From JANQPC01 sp039208375 (lineage in GTDB: Bacteria > Pseudomonadota > Alphaproteobacteria > Rhodobacterales > Rhodobacteraceae): 64,000 bases of DNA. Made by a program: the position numbers and the translations under genes. Numbering within the stretch: the first letter of the stretch is position 1; the number at the start of each line of letters is the position of its first letter. Location: assembly GCA_039208375.1 (NCBI GenBank), contig JBCCRC010000003.1, positions 1-64,000 of the forward strand, given 5' to 3'. Shown piece by piece: positions 17,467 through 25,728 of the stretch. The notes under the pieces are model-generated. The model ran no database searches. It worked only from the letters and a program-made list of their open reading frames with translations, and had not been told where the DNA came from.

Positions 17467-17554
17467 GGAGTGCTCTGGCAGTGATCAAGTAACGGCATTT
17501 TTGTTCATGGCCCCGGTCGGGAGCCACCTGCCTTACTTGACCCTGGAGCACTCC
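17467..17554 (+). repeat. Interrupted long inverted repeat abutting a start codon
   Basis: The left arm (17467-17492) and right arm (17533-17554) share two complementary blocks: GGAGTGCTC with GAGCACTCC, and TCAAGTAA with TTACTTGA. The blocks are separated by short unpaired segments and the loop is about 40 bases. The right arm contains the ribosome-binding sequence GGAG and ends immediately before ATG 17555. The RNA could hide that site, or the two arms could be paired protein-binding sites or ends of a small mobile element. Confidence 0.55.
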
Positions 17555-18082
17555 ATGCATCCCTTAGTTTATGACGTTGCCGTCTCGCTCGACGGCTATA
17601 TCGCCGGCCCTGGCGGTGATGTTTCGCGCTTCGCCCATGAGGGCGCGGTGGTCGATGACTATCTAAGTCGCCTTGCCGGATACGCCGTCGCCCTGATGGG
17701 GCGCGAGACCTACGAATTCGGTTACCGGTTCGGACTTGCGCCCGGGCAAAACCCCTACCCGCACATGCGCAGCGTTGTCATCTCAAGCCAGCTGTCGTCC
17801 GGGCCGGGATGGGCGGTGGAGGTTTGGCGCGAGATAGATGCCAGCGCGATTGCGGCGCTGAAGGTCGAAGGCCCCGTTTACCTGTGCGGTGGTGGTGCGC
17901 TGGCGGGATCGCTAGCGAAGATGGGCGTGATCGATCTTCTGCGCGTGAAGGAGGCCCCTGCCCTTCTTGGCGGCGGCGTTCCGCTTTTCGGCCCTTCGCA
18001 CGCCGCGCCAAGCCTGACTTGCAGCGACGTGCGGCCTTACGCGGACGGCACTGTTTTCAGGGAGTTTTCGGTTTCCGCCTAG
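17555..18082 (+). CDS. Dihydrofolate-reductase-like (RibD C-terminal family) protein
   Basis: A 175-residue protein starting MHPLVYDVAVSLDGYIAG, with the family's VALMGRETYEFGYRF, VYLCGGGALAGSL and the C-terminal LLGGGVPLFGP. These belong to the RibD-C/DHFR-like fold, which uses NADPH to reduce pterin- or pyrimidine-type substrates; most stand-alone members have no known substrate. ATG 17555 is chosen because GGAG lies at the right distance upstream and the protein starts at the conserved beta strand. The start codon is flanked by the long inverted repeat described separately. It is unlikely to be the housekeeping DHFR because the typical folate-binding residues are not apparent. Confidence 0.85.
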   Translation: MHPLVYDVAVSLDGYIAGPGGDVSRFAHEGAVVDDYLSRLAGYAVALMGRETYEFGYRFGLAPGQNPYPHMRSVVISSQLSSGPGWAVEVWREIDASAIAALKVEGPVYLCGGGALAGSLAKMGVIDLLRVKEAPALLGGGVPLFGPSHAAPSLTCSDVRPYADGTVFREFSVSA

Positions 18083-18162
18083 GTGCCTTGCCAGAGCGGT
18101 ATTCAGGGGCTGAGCACCCTGCGCCTTCTGTGTGGCACACGCGCGCTCACCGCCAGTTTCGC

Positions 18163-18678
18163 CTAGTGGCGAGACTGGCTTTTCAGTTGGGCAAGCTTCT
18201 CCTCCAGTGTGCCGTGAAGCTGTGCGCGCTCCTCGGGGCTAAGAAACGCGCCAAGTTCCACCTCGCGCCCGCCGCCTTTTAGCGTCAGATAGTTTTCCAC
18301 CGGCCCGCCCTCGGGGTGAAGATGAAGACTCACCCAATAGGGATTTGCCTCCCAATCCTGCCGCGCCCCGCGCGCATTGATACGCACAAGCTCTAGCCGA
18401 TTGGGCCAGAAGGTGAGTTCTTCTGTCAGCTGCGCGGCGCGGCGGCTTTGATGAATGGCAAACCACACCCCCGCAACAGCCGCCGCAAAGAAAGGTAAAA
18501 TGCCCCACAGGATCGGGGTGCCCAACACGGCAAGAAGCGGCAGAAGAATGAAGCCAAGCGTGGCCGCCATGAAGGCCACAAAGCCTTGCGGGCTGAGCGA
18601 TTGGTGCGGCTCAAGGCGCAGGTGTGCCAGCGGCGGCTCTGGCGTGGCAGGTGTCGGATCTGTCCAGCTATAGGGCAT
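18163..18678 (-). CDS. DUF2244 family membrane protein
   Basis: A 171-residue protein starting MPYSWTDPTPATPEPP, with two adjacent hydrophobic helices near residues 35-75 (ATLGFILLPLLAVLGTPILWG and FFAAAVAGVWFAIH). A conserved cytoplasmic tail follows with LTFWPNRLELVR, ANPYWVSLHLH and VELGAFLSPEER. This is the DUF2244 pattern; in Rhodobacteraceae such genes often lie near cytochrome oxidase or housekeeping genes, and no function is known. The frame is open 39 codons upstream, but the earlier part has no family resemblance. It is convergent with the DHFR-like gene. Confidence 0.85.
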   Translation of the reverse strand: MPYSWTDPTPATPEPPLAHLRLEPHQSLSPQGFVAFMAATLGFILLPLLAVLGTPILWGILPFFAAAVAGVWFAIHQSRRAAQLTEELTFWPNRLELVRINARGARQDWEANPYWVSLHLHPEGGPVENYLTLKGGGREVELGAFLSPEERAQLHGTLEEKLAQLKSQSRH

Positions 18679-18846
18679 GGTGGCGCGCGCGGAGTAATTA
18701 CCGCAAGGATGGTAGCGGGGCGGGGCGGAAGGGAAAGCGGATTGACTGTCGCAGGCAGTCAATCGCCCGCGCTGCACGGCACCTTCCGGCCACATGTACG
18801 GCCCTATCGCCCGGCGGGATCATCCACGCGGCGGTTGGCGTAGTGC

Positions 18847-20190
18847 TCAGGCCGCCGCCTCAACCTCCGCCACGATGCCGTCGACAACTTGGCCCAGAAG
18901 CCCCTCATCCTCGCATTCCGCCATCACGCGGATCAGCGGCTCGGTGCCCGATTTTCGGATCAGAAGCCGCCCGCGCGCACCCATCTGCGCCTCGGCATCC
19001 GCAATCGCACGGCGCACAGCTTCGGCGGAAAGCGGATCGACGCCCGTACCGTACCGTACGTTCTTGAGAAGCTGGGGCACCGGCGCGAAACAGCGCACAA
19101 GCGCGCTCGCGGGCTGTCCCGTCTCTACCATCTCGCGCAGAAACTGCAGGCCCGCGATCAGCCCGTCGCCCGTCGTGGCGTAATCGGTCATCACGATGTG
19201 GCCCGATTGCTCGCCCCCCATGTTGAAGCCGCCCGCGCGCATCGCTTCCACCACATACCGGTCGCCCACGCCCGTGCGGTGCAGCGCGATCCCGTTCTCG
19301 CCAAGATGCCGCTCCAAACCGAGGTTTGACAGTACCGTGGCAACGAGTGCCCCACCCTTCAGTCGGCCCTCGCCCGCCCAGCGCCCGGCGAGAAGCGCCA
19401 TAATCTGATCACCGTCGGCCACCGCACCGGTTTCATCGAGCACCATCACCCGATCGGCATCGCCATCGAGGCAGATGCCCACATCCGCACCATGCTGAAC
19501 CACGGCCTCCGCCGCCGCTGCGGTGTGGGTGGAGCCGCAGCCATCGTTAATATTGGTGCCGTTCGGGGCCACGCCGATCGGGATCACCTCGGCCCCGAGT
19601 TCCCAAAGAACCTGCGGTGCCGCGCGGTACGCCGCGCCATTGGCGCAATCGATCACCACCTTCAACCCGTCGAGCCGAAGGTGCGGCGGGAACGTAGATT
19701 TCGCACGTTCCACATAGCGGAAGAGCGCATCGTCGATCCGCCGCGCGCGGCCGATATGGCGGGCCTGTGCAGGCTCGATCTCGCCCGCAAGAATATCCTC
19801 AATCTCGGCCTCAGCCTCATCGGAGAGCTTGTAGCCATCAGGCCCAAAAAACTTGATGCCGTTATCTTCGTGAGGGTTGTGTGAGGCGGAGATCATCACC
19901 CCCACATCGGCCCGCATCGAGGGTGTCAGAAGCCCAACCGCGGGGGTAGGCACGGGGCCCAGTAAGAGCACGTTCATGCCCGTAGAGGTGAAGCCGGCCG
20001 TCAGTGCGTTCTCGAACATGTAGCCCGAAAGCCGCGTATCCTTGCCGATCACCACCCGGTGGGCGGCGGATTGATCGCGCCGGAAGTACCGCCCTGCCGC
20101 CGCGCCGAGCCGCAGCGCCAGATCCGCCGTCATGGGGTGAGTGTTGGCCGTTCCGCGCACACCATCGGTGCCGAAAAGCTTACGCGCCAT
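18847..20190 (-). CDS. glmM: Phosphoglucosamine mutase
   Basis: A 447-residue alpha-D-phosphohexomutase that converts glucosamine-6-phosphate to glucosamine-1-phosphate for UDP-GlcNAc, peptidoglycan and LPS. The protein starts MARKLFGTDGVRGTAN. The phosphoserine loop is GVMISASHNPHEDNGIKFFG, the metal site is CLDGDADR, the sugar-binding loop is GGEQSGH and the phosphate-binding loop is RKSGTEPLIRVM. It lies 19 bases downstream of folP, so it is the third gene of a folB-folP-glmM operon. That order is conserved in many alphaproteobacteria (and folP-glmM more widely), so it supports orthology. Confidence 0.98.
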   Translation of the reverse strand: MARKLFGTDGVRGTANTHPMTADLALRLGAAAGRYFRRDQSAAHRVVIGKDTRLSGYMFENALTAGFTSTGMNVLLLGPVPTPAVGLLTPSMRADVGVMISASHNPHEDNGIKFFGPDGYKLSDEAEAEIEDILAGEIEPAQARHIGRARRIDDALFRYVERAKSTFPPHLRLDGLKVVIDCANGAAYRAAPQVLWELGAEVIPIGVAPNGTNINDGCGSTHTAAAAEAVVQHGADVGICLDGDADRVMVLDETGAVADGDQIMALLAGRWAGEGRLKGGALVATVLSNLGLERHLGENGIALHRTGVGDRYVVEAMRAGGFNMGGEQSGHIVMTDYATTGDGLIAGLQFLREMVETGQPASALVRCFAPVPQLLKNVRYGTGVDPLSAEAVRRAIADAEAQMGARGRLLIRKSGTEPLIRVMAECEDEGLLGQVVDGIVAEVEAAA

Positions 20191-20209
20191 ATCCGCCTCT
20201 CAAATCGCC

Positions 20210-21211
20210 TTAAATGCCTGTTGCCGCGCGCCAGAGCGCGAGGGCCTGCCATGTTGGCTGGATATCATGAACACGGAGAATTTGCACACCCTGGGCCACT
20301 GCTGCGAGCGCAATCGCGACCGATCCGGGCATCCGGGCGGGGGCTGTTTCCGCCCCGGAAATAGTGCCGATGAAGCGCTTCCGCGACGCGCCCAGAAGGA
20401 TCGGACAACCAAGCCCGTGAAACAGGCTAAGGCCCTGAAGAAGCGAAATATTATGCTCAAGCGTTTTGCCAAATCCGATCCCGGGATCCACGATGATACG
20501 GGCTCGCTTGATGCCAGCGGCCTCGGCGACTGCAACCCTTGATTGCAGAAAATCGTAGACATCGAGCAACACATCTTCGTAGTGCGGCGCCGCCTGCATC
20601 GTGGCGGGCGTGCCTTGGGCATGCATTAGGCAGACGGGCGCGCCCGCCGCCGCCACAAGCGGAGCGAGTGCTGCATCGAAGCTCAGCGCGGCCACATCGT
20701 TGACCATCGCAGCCCCGGCCGATAGCGCAGCCTCCGCGACCGGCGCCTTCCGCGTGTCGATGGAGATACGTGGTCCGATCCCAGCGACGGCGCCAATCAC
20801 CGGCGCGGTGCGGCGGATCTCTTCGACAACATCCACCTCCGCTGCCCCCGGCCGCGTGGATTCACCGCCGATATCGAGGATTTCGGCCCCTTCAGTCGCC
20901 ATTGCGCGGGCGCGCGCCACCGCGGCGTCGGGCGCGAGGTACAGCCCGCCATCGGAAAAGCTGTCGGGCGTGACATTCAGAATGCCCATGAGGCGCGGGG
21001 TATCGAGCGTCAGGCCGCAGAGATCGGGGCGCGGGGCAGTAAGACCTGCGCGCAGAGCATCGGGGATCTCGGAGACGGGAACCACCTCCGCCGCCCGCTT
21101 CCTTTCAAGGCGCTCGGCATGGGTCGCCCAACCCCAGCCACCCGCGATGGGTAGGGCACCAGCGGGCCGCGTCGGGCCGGTTTGCATGAGCGGGCGGTAA
21201 TATACCGCCAT
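20210..21211 (-). CDS. folP: Dihydropteroate synthase
   Basis: A 333-residue protein whose C-terminal 270 residues form the pterin-binding TIM barrel: MGILNVTPDSFSDGG (first pterin motif), DIGGESTRPGA, and the C-terminal GASRKRFIG. It joins para-aminobenzoate to the pterin pyrophosphate in folate synthesis. The N-terminal 60 residues (MAVYYRPL, then GGWGWATHAERL) are an extension that I recall from Rhodobacteraceae homologues, so the upstream start is kept. It begins three bases after folB ends and is followed by glmM. Confidence 0.96.
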   Translation of the reverse strand: MAVYYRPLMQTGPTRPAGALPIAGGWGWATHAERLERKRAAEVVPVSEIPDALRAGLTAPRPDLCGLTLDTPRLMGILNVTPDSFSDGGLYLAPDAAVARARAMATEGAEILDIGGESTRPGAAEVDVVEEIRRTAPVIGAVAGIGPRISIDTRKAPVAEAALSAGAAMVNDVAALSFDAALAPLVAAAGAPVCLMHAQGTPATMQAAPHYEDVLLDVYDFLQSRVAVAEAAGIKRARIIVDPGIGFGKTLEHNISLLQGLSLFHGLGCPILLGASRKRFIGTISGAETAPARMPGSVAIALAAVAQGVQILRVHDIQPTWQALALWRAATGI

Positions 21212-21214
21212 CGC

Positions 21215-22120
21215 CTAAAGCAACGCGTGAACATCTGCGGCCAAATGTTCACCCTCCGGGCCATCGGCGCCCACATAGATGAGCCGCGCGGCACCCAACG
21301 CGCCAGCCAGCCAGGCGGCCAAGGCCTCGGGCGAACCGCCCGGCGCGGGCCCGTCGGGGCCGGCGTCGAACACCATTTTCGAGGGCGCCCAAACACTGAT
21401 CCGCCCCTGGCCCCGCGCCCAATCAAGCTCTGTCCGGCTGGCCACCACGATGCAACGCGCGTCGCGGGCCGCGAGCGCCCAGGCATTTTGTTCGATAGCG
21501 AGAAGATCGATGCGCGCCTGCGTGGGGCGGTGGCCTGTCTTGACCTGCGAGGCATCTGGCAAGCCGAGGCAGAGGATTACCGATTGGCCCAGGGCCGCGA
21601 TCTCATCGAGCCAGCTGCCCAAACGATCCGACACAAGCGCTTCATTTGACAGGAAAATAACAGCAGGCGCGGGCTCTGCCGCCGCCTCTAACACCGCTTG
21701 CGGGCCCGCCCCGCTCCGCACGATTTCAACCCCAAGCGCACCAGGGCCCAAATCGAGCTTCTCGATCCGCACGAAAGCCGTTGCGGCCTGTGGCGCGGCG
21801 AGCACGCGCTCGGCCACCCGTTCTGCCAGCGTTTCCAGAAGGTTTAGTCGCTCTGCCGCCAGTTCCGCCGCGATCGCCTCGGTGATCCGGTCGTAACTAA
21901 GAACCCGATCTACATCATCGGCCAGGTCGCCTTTCGCACGCACCTCCACCACCACGTTGAAGCGCAGGCGTTGTGTGCGGCGGCGTTCGTGCTGGAACGC
22001 ACCAATTTCGGCCTCGACGATGTAATCGCGCAGCGAAATCCGATCGCGCGGATTGTCACCCGCCATCGCCGTTGCGCGGGCTTCGGGGTGCTCGAAAGCA
22101 AGGGCAAGATCGCGCGTCAT
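21215..22120 (-). CDS. folB: Dihydroneopterin aldolase fused to a degenerate amino-acid-kinase-like domain
   Basis: A 301-residue protein, more than twice the usual FolB length. Residues about 25-140 are FolB: IGAFQHERRRTQRL, VLSYDRITEAI, LLETLAERVAERVL, so it should cleave dihydroneopterin to hydroxymethyl-dihydropterin. Residues about 160-300 resemble the amino acid kinase fold: a first strand VIFLSNEAL where kinases have a Gly-Gly-Ser loop, then a stretch like LAIEQNAWALAARDARCIVV, then WAPSKMVFDAG and LAAWLAGALGAARLIYVG. The Gly-rich nucleotide loops are missing, so this domain is likely a non-catalytic or regulatory relative. folK is not nearby. It heads folB-folP-glmM. Confidence 0.88.
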   Translation of the reverse strand: MTRDLALAFEHPEARATAMAGDNPRDRISLRDYIVEAEIGAFQHERRRTQRLRFNVVVEVRAKGDLADDVDRVLSYDRITEAIAAELAAERLNLLETLAERVAERVLAAPQAATAFVRIEKLDLGPGALGVEIVRSGAGPQAVLEAAAEPAPAVIFLSNEALVSDRLGSWLDEIAALGQSVILCLGLPDASQVKTGHRPTQARIDLLAIEQNAWALAARDARCIVVASRTELDWARGQGRISVWAPSKMVFDAGPDGPAPGGSPEALAAWLAGALGAARLIYVGADGPEGEHLAADVHALL

Positions 22121-22148
22121 TACGCAGGGTTCCCCATTTCAAACATAA

Positions 22149-22175
22149 CGCGCCCCAGCTTTACGCCGGGGCGCG
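22149..22175 (-). terminator. Terminator-like hairpin between the SleB gene and folB
   Basis: Arms CGCGCCCC and GGGGCGCG (8 base pairs, 22149-22156 with 22168-22175) enclose an 11-base loop in the 100-base gap between the SleB-type gene and folB, both on the minus strand. No long T tract follows, so it may be a weak or factor-assisted terminator. Confidence 0.5.
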
Positions 22176-22220
22176 GATGTCTTCGCGCCAATTGCGGCCC
22201 GTTACGGGCGGAAGGCGACC

Positions 22221-22925
22221 TTACCGTTGCGCAACCCGCTGCGGCTGACGGTAGAAGTGGTGGTAGCCGATCGTGGCCACTCGCGGGTAAACGCTGGCCC
22301 AGCGCGGGTTTACGGATTTGGTGTGGTAGTGCGTGGCACCCTGCGTCAGCGTGCGCGGCGCATCTTCGCGCAGCATCAGTTTTGCGATTTTGCCAACCTT
22401 TTCATAGGCGCGCGGCTCATCGATCACCTCTTTGCGCCCATCGCAAGCATAGGTGAACTGGCAGCGGTAACGTTCACCGGTGCCCTGATAAATCACGTCG
22501 CAAACCGTATCGGGGTAGTTTGCGCTGTCCACGCGATTGAGGATCACCTCGGCCACCGCATAGATGCCCGGGATCGTTTCACCCCGCGCCTCGAAATACA
22601 GCGCTTCAGCCATGCAGCGCCACCGTTCGCCCCCAGCCGGGGCAGGAAGCGCAGAAAGGTAATCGGGGTGAAACCGGTCAACCACCGCATCATCTGCGGA
22701 GCGCTCGCGCAACGGCCCACGCATCTGCCGAGAGAGTTTACGCACCTTACCGGGCGTCACGGTGCTAAACCCCTGGCGTTCGGTTTTCATAACATCGCGA
22801 AACGCGTCGTTAAGTGTGGCGGTCGGGTTGCCGGACGTGCTCAGCACAACCTCCGCGGTGGCAGCCCCCGCTCCCAACACACACACCACCGCAGCAGCGG
22901 CCCACAGTGCGGGTCTTTTCAACAT
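22221..22925 (-). CDS. SleB-type cell wall hydrolase (secreted)
   Basis: A 234-residue protein starting MLKRPALWAAAAVVCVLGAG, a cleavable signal peptide. The C-terminal Hydrolase_2/SleB domain shows CMAEALYFEARGETIPGIYA (with the catalytic Glu in EARGE), VILNRV and GATHYHTKSVNPRWA, features of lytic amidases or transglycosylases acting on peptidoglycan. The start is set by GGGGGC just upstream; an earlier in-frame TTG lies within that site. No sporulation genes are present, so it is a general wall-remodelling enzyme. It is separated from folB by a hairpin. Confidence 0.88.
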   Translation of the reverse strand: MLKRPALWAAAAVVCVLGAGAATAEVVLSTSGNPTATLNDAFRDVMKTERQGFSTVTPGKVRKLSRQMRGPLRERSADDAVVDRFHPDYLSALPAPAGGERWRCMAEALYFEARGETIPGIYAVAEVILNRVDSANYPDTVCDVIYQGTGERYRCQFTYACDGRKEVIDEPRAYEKVGKIAKLMLREDAPRTLTQGATHYHTKSVNPRWASVYPRVATIGYHHFYRQPQRVAQR

Positions 22926-23109
22926 CTTGCCCCCATCTGGCAACGTGAGCGCAGCAGCAGCGCCCTGGTCGAGCCTCCGCCTAGCCGGTCGCGCACGCGC
23001 CGTCTATATTCTGCCCAAATCGTTAACCCGGATGTGCGGATTTCCGCGGATTCTGTGGATAACTTGTGGAAAAACGCCTCAACTATCGCGAGAAGTGCGA
23101 AACAGAAGG

Positions 23110-25653
23110 CTAGGTTATCCCGTCATTTTCCGCGATTGCCAGTCGGGCCGCCGCGAGTCGCGCCACCGGCACCCGGAAGGGCGAGCAGGAAACGTAGTCA
23201 AACCCCGCGCTGCGGCAGAAGGCGATGCTGTCGGGATCGCCCCCGTGTTCGCCGCAAACCGAAAGCACCACATCGCCGCGCCCCTTCCGCCCACGTTCTG
23301 CACCGATCATGAGAAGCTCGCCCACACCGTCGATATCCAACCTGTGAAACGGGTCTTCCGCAAACACGCCCTGGTTGACATAACTGCCCATGAAGCGCCC
23401 GGCATCATCGCGTGACAGCCCGTAGGCCATCTGTGTCAGGTCATTGGTGCCAAAACTGAGAAATGCCGATTGGGTGGCGATCTCGTCGGCCCGCAGCGCT
23501 GCGCGCGGCGTTTCAACCATCACGCCCAATCGGTAATCAAAGGCCGTGCCGCTTTCGGCCCGAACGGCAGATGCCACTGCATCTACCCGGGCCTTTACGA
23601 TCTCCACCTCACGGCGGGCGGAAACGAGGGGAATCATTACCTCCGGAACCACCGGATCGCCTGACACGCTGGCCGACACTGCGGCTTCGAAAATTGCGCG
23701 CGCTTGCATATCGTAGATTTCGGGCACGGCGATGCCGAGCCGCACGCCGCGCATCCCGAGCATCGGGTTGAACTCCGAGAGCGCCTCGACCCGGCGAGTC
23801 ACCGTTTGCACCGAAAGATCAAGCGCGTCAGCCAGTTCCCTCAGGCCCTCGCGTCCGTGGGGGAGAAATTCATGCAACGGCGGATCAAGCAAGCGGATGC
23901 ACACGGGCGTGCCCTGCATGATTTCGAAAAGCGAAATGAAATCGGCGCGCTGCATCGGCAAAAGCCGCTCGATTACGGCCGCGCGGTTTTCGCCATCCGC
24001 GAAAATCATCTCGCGCATCACCGTTAGGCGATCTTCCTCGAAGAACATGTGCTCGGTGCGGCAAAGCCCAATGCCATCGGCCCTGAAGGCCCGCGCCATG
24101 CGTGCCTCGTCGCGCGTATCGGCGTTGGCGCGCACGGCGATATCGCGCGCATCATCCGCCCAGCCGAGCAGCGTTTGAAAGGCGTCGTCGAGCGCCGGCT
24201 CAAGAAGTGCCGCCACACCCGCCAGCGCCTCACCCGCCGAGCCATCGAGAGTGATCATGTCGCCTTCGCGGAACACCCGGCCATCATCGGCCACGAGCGT
24301 CTTCTCACGGCGATTGAGCCGCATGCCGGAAGCCCCTACAACGCATGGCAAACCGAGGCCCCGCGCGATCACGGCGGCATGGCTCGTTACGCCGCCCCGC
24401 TCGGTCAGCACCCCTACGCTGGCATGCATACCGCGTATATCTTCGGGCGAGGTTTCACGCCGCACCAGGATGCAGGGCTCATCACGCGCCGCGCTCGATT
24501 GCGCCGCCCGGGCGGTAAAGACGATACGGCCCGTCGCGGCGCCGGGGCTTGCCGCAATGCCGCGGGCGAACACATCGCGCCGGCCGCGTGGGTCAACCTG
24601 GCGGTGCAGAAGCTCTGGAAGCGTGCCGGGCTCCACCCGCATCACCGCCTCTTCGGGCTTCAGTACACCATCTTCCGCCAACGCCACCGCAATGCGCACT
24701 TCGGCGCGCGCACCCCGCACGACGCGCACAGCGTCAAGCACGCTAAGGGCACCAGCGTGGATCGTAAACTCGATCTGCATCTCTTCGCGCAGTCGGGCGC
24801 GGCAGAGACCGCCCAGCCGGATAAGCTCGGCAAACACCTCCGGGCACAGCTCTTCCAGCGAGGCCCCGCGCGGATCGCGGGTAAGATAGATCGCCTCGTC
24901 GGGCCCGCGCACCGCATCGCGCCCCTGGCTCTGGCTCTTGTAACGCCCGGTGATCTGCGGCAGCCCCGTTGTGCCATCCACGAACTGTATCACGCCCGAT
25001 CCGCTTTCCGCCGGCCCCACGCCCAGCGCCATATCCTGCACCACGAGGCCCAGGCCCGCATCCGCCGGCGCGCCCTTGGCCTGGCGGAGAAGCCGCGCTG
25101 TTGTGCCTTCCCACGCCCGCGCCATGGATTGCAGAACATCGGCCAGTTGCCGCGCGGGATCCTGCGGGAAGGGCTCATCAGCCTCATCCTCATAGGCATC
25201 AAGCAAGTCAGCCACAGGGATATCGGCCTCGGCCTCATCGAACACATCGGGATCCAGCCGCGCCACATGGGCGGCGTAGGATTGCACGAAGCGGCGGTAG
25301 AGCGCATCGGCGGCATCGTGGCCCAGAAGTTGGGTCAGCTCCGCATGGCGGGCATCGTTCATCCCGATGTTGAGGATGGCGCCGGGCCCGCCCCAATCGG
25401 GATCCTGGCTTGAAGGGCGCACCGAAAGCAGCGGGCGCGGGCCAAACAGCGCAACCAACTCGTCAAGATCGGGGATGTTGCCCGCCGCAAGGCCGCGCAC
25501 CGTGGGAAACGAGAGCGCGATGGTTTTCGGCACCGGCATATCCAGCCGCACCAGCCGCTGCAGGCATTTCGCGCGGCCGCCATGCAGGCTTGCGGAAATC
25601 GGCGCGGTGGGCGTGATCTCCACAAACTCTGGGATATCAATGTGTTTCTGCAC
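23110..25653 (-). CDS. Pyruvate, phosphate dikinase-type PEP-utilising enzyme
   Basis: About 847 residues. The N-terminal ATP-grasp-type region (LSVRPSSQDPDWGGPGAILN) is followed by the swivelling phosphohistidine domain with TERGGVTSHAAVIARGLGLP, whose His carries the phosphate. The PEP-binding barrel has GIGLCRTEHMFFEEDR, LSFGTNDLTQMAYGL and VCGEHGGDP with the catalytic Cys. This matches PPDK, which interconverts pyruvate and PEP, though the ATP-binding part is shorter than in classical PPDK, so PEP synthase-like use is possible. A GTG start at 25653 is chosen for its AAGGAG ten bases upstream; the frame is open 17 codons further. It follows glyS on the same strand with about a 75-base gap. 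Confidence 0.85.
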   Translation of the reverse strand: MQKHIDIPEFVEITPTAPISASLHGGRAKCLQRLVRLDMPVPKTIALSFPTVRGLAAGNIPDLDELVALFGPRPLLSVRPSSQDPDWGGPGAILNIGMNDARHAELTQLLGHDAADALYRRFVQSYAAHVARLDPDVFDEAEADIPVADLLDAYEDEADEPFPQDPARQLADVLQSMARAWEGTTARLLRQAKGAPADAGLGLVVQDMALGVGPAESGSGVIQFVDGTTGLPQITGRYKSQSQGRDAVRGPDEAIYLTRDPRGASLEELCPEVFAELIRLGGLCRARLREEMQIEFTIHAGALSVLDAVRVVRGARAEVRIAVALAEDGVLKPEEAVMRVEPGTLPELLHRQVDPRGRRDVFARGIAASPGAATGRIVFTARAAQSSAARDEPCILVRRETSPEDIRGMHASVGVLTERGGVTSHAAVIARGLGLPCVVGASGMRLNRREKTLVADDGRVFREGDMITLDGSAGEALAGVAALLEPALDDAFQTLLGWADDARDIAVRANADTRDEARMARAFRADGIGLCRTEHMFFEEDRLTVMREMIFADGENRAAVIERLLPMQRADFISLFEIMQGTPVCIRLLDPPLHEFLPHGREGLRELADALDLSVQTVTRRVEALSEFNPMLGMRGVRLGIAVPEIYDMQARAIFEAAVSASVSGDPVVPEVMIPLVSARREVEIVKARVDAVASAVRAESGTAFDYRLGVMVETPRAALRADEIATQSAFLSFGTNDLTQMAYGLSRDDAGRFMGSYVNQGVFAEDPFHRLDIDGVGELLMIGAERGRKGRGDVVLSVCGEHGGDPDSIAFCRSAGFDYVSCSPFRVPVARLAAARLAIAENDGIT

Positions 25654-25728
25654 CGCGGCACGACTCCTTCGTGCGCAGGATAAGATGTCAGCCCAACTTG
25701 ACAAGCGTGGCGATGTCGCGGTGCAGCA

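Noticed and set aside
24049..25413. A 454-codon open frame antisense to the PPDK-type gene
   Set aside because: Same explanation: it mirrors a well-supported gene with clear PEP-utilising motifs, and the antisense product looks random and rich in His, Arg and Ala.
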